DNA of 64,000 nucleotides from the NCBI RefSeq assembly GCF_000233715.2, contig NC_021184.1:4770001-4834000 (forward strand). Reading direction: 5' to 3'. Shown piece by piece: positions 16,946 to 22,745 of this stretch. Numbering within the stretch: position 1 is the stretch's first letter; the number at the start of each line of letters is the position of its first letter. The position numbers were made by a program, and so were the translations under genes. The notes under the pieces were generated by a model. That model saw nothing but the letters and a program-made list of their open reading frames with translations, was not told the origin of the DNA and made no database searches. The stretch is from Desulfoscipio gibsoniae DSM 7213. Its GTDB lineage: Bacteria; Bacillota; Desulfotomaculia; Desulfotomaculales; Desulfallaceae.

Positions 16946-17070
16946 AGCAGCAGCTGTTTAAGCGGGTTATTAGGCTTGCCCATCTGGGCCTGCAGCAGGA
17001 TGATCTCAGGCACTGCCGGCAGCTGCTGTCGGAGATTTGTTTGAGCACAAGTGAATATGTTGCAAAATGA
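16915..17070 (+). CDS. Possible 51-residue ORF overlapping the holin gene
   Basis: An open frame from ATG 16915 reads MGKPGKAGSVEQQLFKRV and continues as an amphipathic helical sequence (AHLGLQQDDLRHCRQLL) to 17070, ending just before the terminator. GAGG is only one base before the ATG. Coding character looks real past the holin stop, but the start is weak. Unknown function. Confidence 0.35.
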   Translation: MGKPGKAGSVEQQLFKRVIRLAHLGLQQDDLRHCRQLLSEICLSTSEYVAK

Positions 17071-17074
17071 TTAC

Positions 17075-17103
17075 AGCCTCGGTCATGTGCCGGGGCTTTT
17101 TTA
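17075..17103 (+). terminator. Terminator of the lysis cassette
   Basis: An 8-bp stem (AGCCTCGG with CCGGGGCT, one T-G pair) followed by six T. Confidence 0.8.
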
Positions 17104-17128
17104 TTTTTTGCAGATTTTGCATATTAAA

Positions 17129-17156
17129 TTGACAAGTCGTTATGTAATGATAGAAT
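17129..17156 (+). promoter_or_regulatory. Strong promoter of the 31-residue peptide gene
   Basis: Perfect TTGACA (17129-17134) and TAGAAT (17151-17156) with a 16-base spacer. Confidence 0.75.
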
Positions 17157-17184
17157 ACTTAAGACAATTGGGAGGAGGTGGAAT

Positions 17185-17280
17185 ATGGTCAAGTTTATAG
17201 CAGTGCTTCAAGATGTTTTAACTATAATGCTTTGCATTCTAAACATCAAAAAGGCACTTGAAAGCGGCGCAGTAGCCTAA
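17185..17280 (+). CDS. 31-residue hydrophobic peptide, toxin-like
   Basis: An open frame starting MVKFIAVLQDVLTIMLCI with a hydrophobic helix of about 18 residues, then IKKALESG. It has a near-consensus promoter and the very strong ribosome site GGGAGGAGGTGG eight bases or fewer from the ATG. Such tiny membrane peptides with strong expression signals are typical of type I toxins (Fst, TxpA and BsrG types), though I see no direct sequence match. A convergent promoter on the other strand would produce an RNA complementary to its 3' end. Confidence 0.55.
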   Translation: MVKFIAVLQDVLTIMLCILNIKKALESGAVA

Positions 17281-17339
17281 ATCAAACTTTCAAGTATTTC
17301 ACTAATTAATTCTTCGGTCAAATGAATTCCTCCTTTCAT
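17277..17339 (-). CDS. Tiny ORF on the convergent antisense transcript
   Basis: A 20-codon frame from ATG 17339, or 14 codons from TTG 17321, the latter with AGGAGG seven bases before it. From the TTG it reads MTEELISEILESLI, an acidic helix. Its stop overlaps the stop of the 31-residue peptide gene by four bases, tail to tail. It may be translated, or the transcript may act only as antisense RNA. Confidence 0.4.
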   Translation of the reverse strand: MKGGIHLTEELISEILESLI

Positions 17340-17353
17340 GGAACGACCTTTTC

Positions 17354-17382
17354 ATTTTACACTTCAAAAGAGTAACTGTCAA
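17354..17382 (-). promoter_or_regulatory. Strong convergent promoter
   Basis: On the minus strand, perfect TTGACA (17377-17382) and TAAAAT (17354-17359) with a 17-base spacer. The transcript would start near 17347 and run into the 3' end of the 31-residue peptide gene. Confidence 0.75.
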
Positions 17383-17398
17383 TAAATGGCATGTCCAT

Positions 17399-17509
17399 TT
17401 AAACCTCAAACCCCACCCAGCTACAATCCCGCATAATCCCCCGGGGCGTTAGAGTCGTAAACTTCACCCGACCCCGGATCCCAGGCGGCAGCCAAATGGT
17501 GCCCCCTTT
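17399..17509 (-). CDS. Possible second small ORF or readthrough tail
   Basis: After the stop at 17510 the same frame stays open for 36 codons, reading IWLPPGIRGRVKFTTLTPRG and ending SWVGFEV. There is no ATG, GTG or TTG in front, but AAGGGGGCACC precedes an ATT codon. It is either a gene with an ATT start, or the lost C-terminal part of the upstream gene cut off by a TAA. Confidence 0.35.
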   Translation of the reverse strand, partial: KGGTIWLPPGIRGRVKFTTLTPRGIMRDCSWVGFEV

Positions 17510-17707
17510 TTATTCGCCATAATAGTCCAGCAGTTCCGATAATATTACCCTGTCCGCCGGCCGTATCCCGATAGCGTATCTCTGGAACCTATCCCCGGGT
17601 ACCCACCAAAACTGCGCCATCCTTTTTCTTATCTCTAAACATAATAACTTCGCCTCCTGGTAGTTTTTCATCTTAACCAGGTTAGTAATCATCAACGAAA
17701 CATTCAT
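17510..17707 (-). CDS. Small protein of unknown function
   Basis: A 65-residue frame. From residue 13 it reads MKNYQEAKLLCLEIRKRM, then WWVPGDRFQRYAIGIRPADR, then LSELLDYYGE. The sequence has a believable protein composition but only a weak ribosome site. It lies in the decayed phage region and no family is recognised. Confidence 0.4.
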   Translation of the reverse strand: MNVSLMITNLVKMKNYQEAKLLCLEIRKRMAQFWWVPGDRFQRYAIGIRPADRVILSELLDYYGE

Positions 17708-17801
17708 ACTAAAACATTATTTTTAACCATTCTTGCATAATCCCTCTTATCAAAAAAGAAACTATAAATGCATTTAACATAACACTTAGGGGTGATATAC
17801 A

Positions 17802-18047
17802 ATGGCGTTCATTCAAGCACCTCCGGTTCTTCAAGGAACTGGCGATTTCCATTGGGAATGGGACTATGGCGACAGAGACAACTACTGGGGTTACAGCGTG
17901 CGGCCGTTCCAAGCCAATGAAGCAGTCGAAACCATTAGGACGTGGGTTACCTCTGACAATAACCTGAGCCAGACAACGCACTTTATCGTCCGCAAGTTGG
18001 ATGCGGATCCCGGACTTCTCAGATTCACTGCGGTCAGACTACCGTGA
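17802..18047 (+). CDS. Small acidic protein of unknown function
   Basis: An 81-residue protein starting MAFIQAPPVLQGTGDFHWEW, behind TAGGGGTGATATACA. Rich in aromatic and acidic residues early on, with a C-terminal strand-like part ending TAVRLP. Codon third positions are much more GC-rich than the surrounding DNA, which points to recent transfer. The next gene follows after 21 bases in the same direction. Confidence 0.5.
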   Translation: MAFIQAPPVLQGTGDFHWEWDYGDRDNYWGYSVRPFQANEAVETIRTWVTSDNNLSQTTHFIVRKLDADPGLLRFTAVRLP

Positions 18048-18068
18048 GCTCTCTGGAGGTGTAGCCTT

Positions 18069-18323
18069 ATGAAACTTATCATCTTGTACGGCGCCGAGGG
18101 GCAGATTCTTGCCGCGGCCCCTTTGGAATTGCCCGAGCAGCAAAACCTTGCTAGCTACCCACGTCCCGTACCGATGGATGGACAGAAGATCGCAGAGATT
18201 GAAGTGGGAGATGAGTTCTCCGATTTGGCATATCTAGCTGAAAGGTCTCGAACTTTGCGTGTGGACACGGCCGGGCCAGAACCTTTCCTGAGAGTCATCT
18301 CGGAGTCTGACACTACAACCTAA
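18069..18323 (+). CDS. Small protein of unknown function, paired with the gene before
   Basis: An 84-residue protein starting MKLIILYGAEGQILAAAP, with the ribosome site CTGGAGGTG. Later segments read VPMDGQKIAEIEVGDEFSD and RVDTAGPEPFLRVI. It shares the GC-rich codon use of the preceding gene and the two are probably cotranscribed. No family is recognised; no transmembrane or signal segment. Confidence 0.5.
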   Translation: MKLIILYGAEGQILAAAPLELPEQQNLASYPRPVPMDGQKIAEIEVGDEFSDLAYLAERSRTLRVDTAGPEPFLRVISESDTTT

Positions 18324-18600
18324 CGACCAGGAGCTCGTACCAGCGAGTAAGCGAAACAAACCGCTTCTCCCGTCTGATAATGCCCGTCCCCGTCAAGTGA
18401 GCCGCCTCGGAGACGCACGCCGAGTAGGAGCATGCCTGTACATGGCCACCTAGTATGTCCTTCGTAAGTGGAAGGCCGTATCCAAAACTAGGGACAGATT
18501 CTGTTGCAGTGATCGATCTTCTTCCCGGATAAAGTAAAATCCCACCTGAAATAGCGGTTGGACTTAAAAGTGTAAAAACACAAAAGTATTACACTACCTT
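18324..18600 (+). other. No gene seen; joins between accessory pieces
   Basis: No convincing frame, RNA or repeat. Composition changes from GC-rich (to about 18460) to AT-rich near 18560, suggesting a join between pieces of different origin. Confidence 0.5.
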
Positions 18601-18634
18601 CACTGCGTAATCCAAAGTTTTGGATTACGCAGTG
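18601..18634. repeat. Perfect 16-bp inverted repeat beside the IS66 scrap
   Basis: CACTGCGTAATCCAAA and its exact reverse complement stand two bases (GT) apart. The palindrome ends exactly where recognisable IS66 transposase coding begins, and no T-run follows. Confidence 0.85.
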
Positions 18635-18888
18635 AGCGCTCGATTAAACCGTTTGTGATCGGTCGTAAAAATTGGTTGTTCGCCAACACCCCGCGTGGCG
18701 CCAATGCCAGTGCAACGATTTACAGCATTGTTGAATCAGCTAAGGAAAATGGCTTAAATCCATTTAGCTACCTTCAGTATCTTTTTGAAAGGCTTCCTAA
18801 CATAGATATCCAAGATCAAAACACTTTGGATGAGCTACTTCCCTGGTCGGTCGCTTTGCCGCCGACTTGTCGGGTGAATAATAAATAG
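18634..18888 (+). pseudogene. IS66-family transposase, C-terminal fragment
   Basis: The frame reads SIKPFVIGRKNWLFANTPRG, then ASATIYSIVESAKENGLNPF, then YLQYLFERLPN and ends LLPWSVALPPTCRV. This is the conserved C-terminal end of the IS66 DDE transposase, including the N-W-L-F and G-A-x-A-S segments. The several hundred residues that should precede it are absent; the fragment begins at the inverted repeat. The matching IS ends and partner orfs are not visible. Confidence 0.85.
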
Positions 18889-19284
18889 CTTAATCTTGCC
18901 TCACCCTGTTTACAAGGTGGGGCTTATTTTACGCTTACTAATATAATATCCTCCCACAGCGTTACCTCCATATTTGAAAAAAGTTTCTTTAGAAACAAGT
19001 TATTCAATTGGAAATAAATAGGTTCTAATTCCATTATATTATCAACAAAATAAATGCCCCTGGCCGCATCAGGATGTGGCACAGGGGCTATGTTAAAGAG
19101 GTGGATAATATTATCCCAACTCTGTACTAGTTTATTAAAAAAGGCCCCGATTGGGGCTACGGCGCTTGCCGGTAAATACTTGTTCCCAGAAATGTAAATT
19201 TAAGTAGTGACATTTTGTTAAGAATGTGAAATTATTCAGAAATAAAGTTCTGCATTAATTGTTTTTCAGTTATCTTTGACAGTT
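18889..19284. other. No gene; several hairpins
   Basis: No credible frame. A stem-loop at about 18896-18922 (GCCTCACC with GGTGGGGC) may end the IS66 relic. A second lies at about 19054-19090 (GCCCCTG with CAGGGGC enclosing another 7-bp stem); its first half, ATAAATGCCCCTGGCCGC, resembles ATAAACGCCCCTGGCCGC at about 21339-21356. Confidence 0.5.
19137..19158 (-). terminator. Terminator on the minus strand after the flavoprotein gene
   Basis: AGCCCC and GGGGCC with a 4-base loop, followed on the minus strand by six T. It lies about 125 bases past the flavodoxin-family gene. Confidence 0.65.
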
Positions 19285-19899
19285 TCATGTCGGTAGCAAT
19301 CTCTTTCCCGCTCTTTCCAAAAGTAGCAGATAATTAGATATTAAAGGTTGCAATTCCTCTGGTGGAGAAGTTAGAAACTTTCCTCGTGTAGCGTAAATCT
19401 CCCCGATTAATTCCATATGCATCTTTTGGGCTACTCTTTTAATCCAAAGCGAAATCACTTGAAATTCGTCTCTATCATTAAAACCACAGTTTGAAATCAT
19501 CATTAATTTTGGAGCTTGCGATTCTTTTGGCTTTAATTCTTGACTGTTTTCTTTTGTGTCGTTTTGAGAATGAGGACTTCCTATCATTGTCATCCTGTCC
19601 ATAAAAACTTTTAACATACCTGAAATATTTCCGAAATATACAGGAGTAGCAAAAATAATAATATTTGCTCCTGCCATAAGTGAAAGAATTCCTAACATAT
19701 CATCATTAGTTACACATTGCCCAGGTCCTCTTGTCCAACAAGAATGGCAACCTTTACAGTGTTTTATTTCTTTTTCAGTTAAATATATATTTATGGTTTC
19801 TGCTCCTGCTTCTTGTGCTCCCTTCAAAAAGGCACTCACCATTACATTCGTGTTACTGGATTTGCCTTTTGGACTACCATTAATTACTACAATTTTCAT
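19285..19899 (-). CDS. Flavodoxin-fold iron-sulfur flavoprotein/NAD(P)H reductase
   Basis: A 204-residue protein of the NADPH-dependent FMN reductase/Isf family. INGSPKGKSSNTN at 6-18 is the FMN phosphate loop. It is followed by a compact cysteine motif CKGCHSCW with a fourth cysteine at 62 (C48, C51, C54, C62), the spacing CX2CX2CX7C seen in iron-sulfur flavoproteins that hold a 4Fe-4S cluster. ATPVYFGNISGMLKVFMDR is the second flavin-binding loop. These proteins handle electrons for oxygen or radical stress in anaerobes; the substrate is unknown. It is monocistronic with its own ribosome site (GGAAAGAAAG) and terminator. Confidence 0.85.
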   Translation of the reverse strand: MKIVVINGSPKGKSSNTNVMVSAFLKGAQEAGAETINIYLTEKEIKHCKGCHSCWTRGPGQCVTNDDMLGILSLMAGANIIIFATPVYFGNISGMLKVFMDRMTMIGSPHSQNDTKENSQELKPKESQAPKLMMISNCGFNDRDEFQVISLWIKRVAQKMHMELIGEIYATRGKFLTSPPEELQPLISNYLLLLERAGKRLLPT

Positions 19900-20040
19900 T
19901 ACATACTTTCTTCCTTTCCAGTGCAGTGTCTAAAGTAACTCTAAGTACATATTTGCAAACATTTATTATTTTATTTGCCTCATTTATAGACATTATATTT
20001 ATTTGTTTATATTTTGTCAATATAAGTCCTATAAACCTAT

Positions 20041-20150
20041 TTTGTGTCCAAATGGTTATAATTCTTTCCTACCACTGCAACAAATATGGGCATGAATCAC
20101 CGAAACACCGTGAGAAGCCCCTGTCTTTAGCCATGGGGTCTATGACAGTA
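20041..20150 (+). mobile_element. IS200/IS605-type right-end relic
   Basis: The segment reads GGGCATGAA, then CGAAAC, then GTGAGAAGCC, then CCCTGTCTTTAGCCATGGGG and TATGACA. That order, including the TTTAG loop in an imperfect hairpin, is what I know from the right ends of IS200/IS605 elements in Firmicutes, where it also forms the 3' part of the TnpB guide RNA. No tnpA or tnpB lies within reach. The call rests on remembered pattern, not on alignment. Confidence 0.5.
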
Positions 20151-20915
20151 TCTGTAAATGCGACATATGGAATTAATGAGAACCTATCATTAGTTTAACT
20201 TAATGTAATAATATAAGAATAACAGAAGCTGCAGGCAATGTAATAAAGATGTACGCGTCCCTGGTTACAATGTAACATACATTTCCGAGCATTATATTAT
20301 CTGCCTATGGTTTTTTATTATTTATTTGTATATAGTTTTAGACTGTTTACAAAATTTTCTTCCATTGAAAAAGACTTCTGTAAATAATCCTGAAAGTGGT
20401 CAGTCCAATCAATCTAGATCCCCTTTGGAAGGTGTATTATTAATAATTCGTTCCGGCTTTAAAATGTTGCCAGCACTTTTAACCGCGTTTATACTATTGG
20501 TTTTTGCATCCATATTACATATGTTATTTTGATATTATGGTTAAAAAATAATTCTCAGTTATCCAGGACGGCAACTAACCATCGCCGCCTTTTTCTGTGC
20601 CTACCCAGCAGGAAACCAATAATTAGCTGTGGAAAGGTTAACCAAGAAAGGTGTTGTTTGCTGAATGGATTTAGCAATTGGTGGTGCCAGCATGTACATG
20701 GGGTTCTTACATCCAAGAGTTTTATTCGCTGTTTTCAGTTTAATAATCTTAGCCGTACTTTTTGCGCTTGTCTTTTCTCTTCTATGTAAAATGGCTCTGG
20801 AACATAACCATTCCCCAGGTTTTTGGTTTAAAGGAAATTACATATTGGCAGGCTTTTCGGCTGCTTATAATAGCTGGGTTACTATTTGGCGGGCCAACGT
20901 TTGTGAGGTGATCTC
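20151..20915 (+). other. AT-rich stretch without secure genes
   Basis: Two weak frames occur. One at 20326-20532 ends in a hydrophobic helix but has no ribosome site. One starting at ATG 20665 reads MDLAIGGASMYMGFLHPR followed by a membrane helix (VLFAVFSLIILAVLFALVF), with AAAGGTG 11 bases upstream; it may be a small membrane protein but its 3' half overlaps the pseudogene at 20916. I see no RNA gene or repeat here. Confidence 0.35.
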
Positions 20916-21095
20916 ATGCCAACGCCAACCCGCCAACAGCTCATGGAAGATATCTAACAAACCAAGCATAAAATCATCCACCTACAAACCCTCGTTGAAA
21001 ACAGCACCGACCCTGCAGAGAAGCGCAGGTTGCAACGCCAACTAAAAGAGCTCCAGTACCGGCAACTCTGGCGTATGGACAATTGCAAAACGTAG
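20916..21095 (+). pseudogene. Stop-interrupted copy of the small coiled-coil protein
   Basis: From ATG 20916 (ribosome site GAGGTG) the frame reads MPTPTRQQLMEDI, TAA, then QTKHKIIHLQTLVEN, then STDPAEKRRLQRQLKELQ and ends at TAG 21093-21095. Total length (60 codons with the stop) and layout match the intact 55-residue protein at 13435-13602. The single in-frame TAA makes it a probable pseudogene. Confidence 0.65.
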
Positions 21096-21322
21096 ATGCC
21101 GGTGACATAAAGAAAGCCTTTGAACAACTCCCGGATGCCATCGCCGCAATAAAAAACCACCAGAGGCTGCCCAGCGAATGGCGCTACCTGTTTGCAAGCA
21201 CGGCGCTGGACGAAGACCCTTACTGCGTTATAGTCGGATCGGAGTTCAGACCGATGATTCGGATTGATTTGCCGCTGCAGAAAGACAAGGATGGTTGTTA
21301 TGTCATACGGCATCGGGTGTAG
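21083..21322 (+). CDS. Small protein of unknown function
   Basis: A 79-residue frame starting at TTG 21083, overlapping the end of the coiled-coil pseudogene. It reads VDAGDIKKAFEQLPDAIAAI, then LPSEWRYLFASTALDEDPY, then RIDLPLQKDKDGCYVIRHRV. The composition is that of a real soluble protein. No family is recognised. Confidence 0.5.
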   Translation: MQNVDAGDIKKAFEQLPDAIAAIKNHQRLPSEWRYLFASTALDEDPYCVIVGSEFRPMIRIDLPLQKDKDGCYVIRHRV

Positions 21323-21425
21323 TTGTTCTGCGGTCAAAATAAACGCCCCTGGCCGCGCACCAACGGCCCAATGAAGGGACATTAAAAAATATTTTTACTT
21401 TTTAAGGTGGTGCTAATTTATTGTA

Positions 21426-21620
21426 ATGGGCAAGAAAAAACATAAGAAAAATTATATTGTTGCGTGTTTAATTTTTTTTGGTGGAATGTCCGTTATGTTG
21501 GGTAATTTATTGAAATCCACAGTTAATTATGCTCCAGTTGTAGGATGGTTATTAGGTTTCTTACTTTTTATCACAGCTACTTTTATTTTTTTCCTTGATT
21601 TAAATTTTCTGAGAGGTTAG
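21426..21620 (+). CDS. Small two-helix membrane protein
   Basis: A 64-residue protein with a basic start (MGKKKHKKN) and two hydrophobic segments (about 10-28 and 37-58). AAGGTGG stands upstream, though rather far from the ATG. Unknown function; may be phage or IS cargo. Confidence 0.4.
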   Translation: MGKKKHKKNYIVACLIFFGGMSVMLGNLLKSTVNYAPVVGWLLGFLLFITATFIFFLDLNFLRG

Positions 21621-21790
21621 TAATGAACTAAGATTTGTGCAATCCATTTGATATACCCCTGTATTGGTGGCGGCCAAGGCAATATTATCTTTAATTGCTA
21701 AATCCAAAACATCATCTGTATAGATATCTGCAGTGGTGCTTAACTTCGCCTGACCTAATAACTCTTGGATACTTTTACGTTTTGTTCTTT
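21600..21790 (-). pseudogene. Tyrosine recombinase, C-terminal scrap
   Basis: On the minus strand one frame reads KRKSIQELLGQAKLSTTADI, then YTDDVLDLAI, ending at a TAA at 21600-21602. SIQELLGxAxLxTTxxIY is the last conserved block of tyrosine recombinases, including the nucleophile Tyr; the usual His of LGH is Gln here. Stops precede it, so nothing of the rest remains. It may mark the far edge of the element that began at tRNA-Gly, or a separate one. Confidence 0.5.
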
Positions 21791-21944
21791 ACATTTATTG
21801 GTTGCAATTTATTGCCAATGTATAAAGTATAAGATAAAATACAAAAAAGAATTAAAAATGAAATGTCCATGAAAATCAAATTGGCAAAGGCTTTTCCCAG
21901 TCAGCAACACACTAAAACAGGTTTGGCCTGAAAGGTGATTTAAT

Positions 21945-22247
21945 ATGAATAACGGTAATGCAATACTTGCTAAAATAGAAACCAATATGATAAAAATTAA
22001 AGGTTTTGGTGTAAAAAAAATTGGGCTCTTTGGGTCTTTTGCCCGGGGAGAACAAAACGATACCAGTGATATAGACATTCTGGTTGAATTTTATCAAAAC
22101 CACAAAACGTTCGATAACTACATGGATTTAAAATTCTATCTTGAAGATTTACTGAACCGTAAAGTGGATTTGGTTATAGCTGAAGCGATAAAGCCGGATT
22201 TAAAACCCAACATTACAGGGAGTGTACGATATGCCCAGGGAATATAA
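21945..22247 (+). CDS. mntA: MntA-type minimal nucleotidyltransferase antitoxin
   Basis: A 100-residue nucleotidyltransferase. The signature GSFARG at 30-35 followed by D42 and D44 in SDIDILVEF and D75 in RKVDLVIA makes a complete metal-binding site. In HEPN-MNT pairs this enzyme adds AMP to the HepT RNase and silences it. GAAAGGTG precedes the ATG. Its stop overlaps the start of the hepT frame by 17 bases, as in intact pairs. The toxin gene next to it is broken, so this antitoxin now stands alone. Confidence 0.88.
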   Translation: MNNGNAILAKIETNMIKIKGFGVKKIGLFGSFARGEQNDTSDIDILVEFYQNHKTFDNYMDLKFYLEDLLNRKVDLVIAEAIKPDLKPNITGSVRYAQGI

Positions 22248-22347
22248 GGCATATCTTAGTGATTTTATTAACTCAGTTAATAAAATTGAACGTTACAATA
22301 TAACATGTCGTTTCAGGACTTTTTGCATAATGAACTGGTTCAGGATG
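22231..22347 (+). pseudogene. hepT: HepT (HEPN toxin), frameshifted and truncated
   Basis: Starting at ATG 22231 the frame reads MPREYKAYLSDFINSVNKIE, the usual HepT beginning. Near 22300 the protein continues in another frame as MSFQDFLHNELVQD, also typical. After VQD the homology stops at a block of C and G runs. The RNase motif region (Rx4-6H) is therefore missing and no active toxin can be made. Confidence 0.75.
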
Positions 22348-22414
22348 GTGGGGGGTCACTTCAACCCCCACCCCCCCAAGCCCCCCGCCCCCATTCATGG
22401 GGGCCGGGGGGCTT
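22346..22414. repeat. Two adjacent GC-run hairpins
   Basis: The first pairs GGTGGGGGG with CCCCCACC (about 22346-22371). The second, 22378-22414, pairs AAGCCCCCCGCCCCCA with its near-complement across a TTCA loop, one bulge. They lie exactly at the join of the hepT and hcp scraps. Confidence 0.8.
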
Positions 22415-22454
22415 TAATGACTACCCCAGCCGGTCAGTGCTTTCAGACCCCATT

Positions 22455-22574
22455 GTCATTGACGTCGCAATTAAATACTTTGGCCAGGGTCACGGCCACC
22501 TGGATGGCGGAGTACGCGTTATTGCACTGCCCCATATCCAACAGACGCGGGATGCCGTCAAATAATAATTTGCT
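22455..22574 (-). pseudogene. hcp: Hybrid cluster protein (hydroxylamine reductase), internal fragment
   Basis: On the minus strand one frame reads [20 protein letters not shown], then [15 protein letters not shown], then degrades at a TGA. GQCNxxYSA carries one of the cysteine ligands of the hybrid 4Fe-2S-2O cluster of Hcp. Only about 40 of 530 residues remain. Hcp and flavodiiron proteins both remove nitric oxide, so this may be the remnant of a detoxification locus of which the gene at 22746 survives. Confidence 0.6.
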
Positions 22575-22745
22575 TTTTATAACCATTTTCTTATCTTTTT
22601 ATTATGTTATTACAAAATTAAGATTAATCATTCAACAGATTTTTAGGGCCAACTTTACTGCTAACTGCATGTTTTATTATTATCCTTTACAAACTAAGTA
22701 CAAATTTGGCTTTTCAAATAACCAATAGAAAGGGGCGTAAAGAAA

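Noticed and set aside
19926-20198. A 90-codon frame on the plus strand
   Set aside because: It runs through the IS200/IS605-like relic, has no ribosome site and reads like non-coding translation.
21339-21400. Repeat ATAAACGCCCCTGGCCGC shared with 19051 as a mobile element
   Set aside because: Only about 18 bases match and the two flanks fold differently; too little to call.
13864-22745. A complete prophage
   Set aside because: No terminase, portal, capsid or tail genes; only a lysis cassette, a broken integrase and scraps remain, and no second attachment repeat was found.
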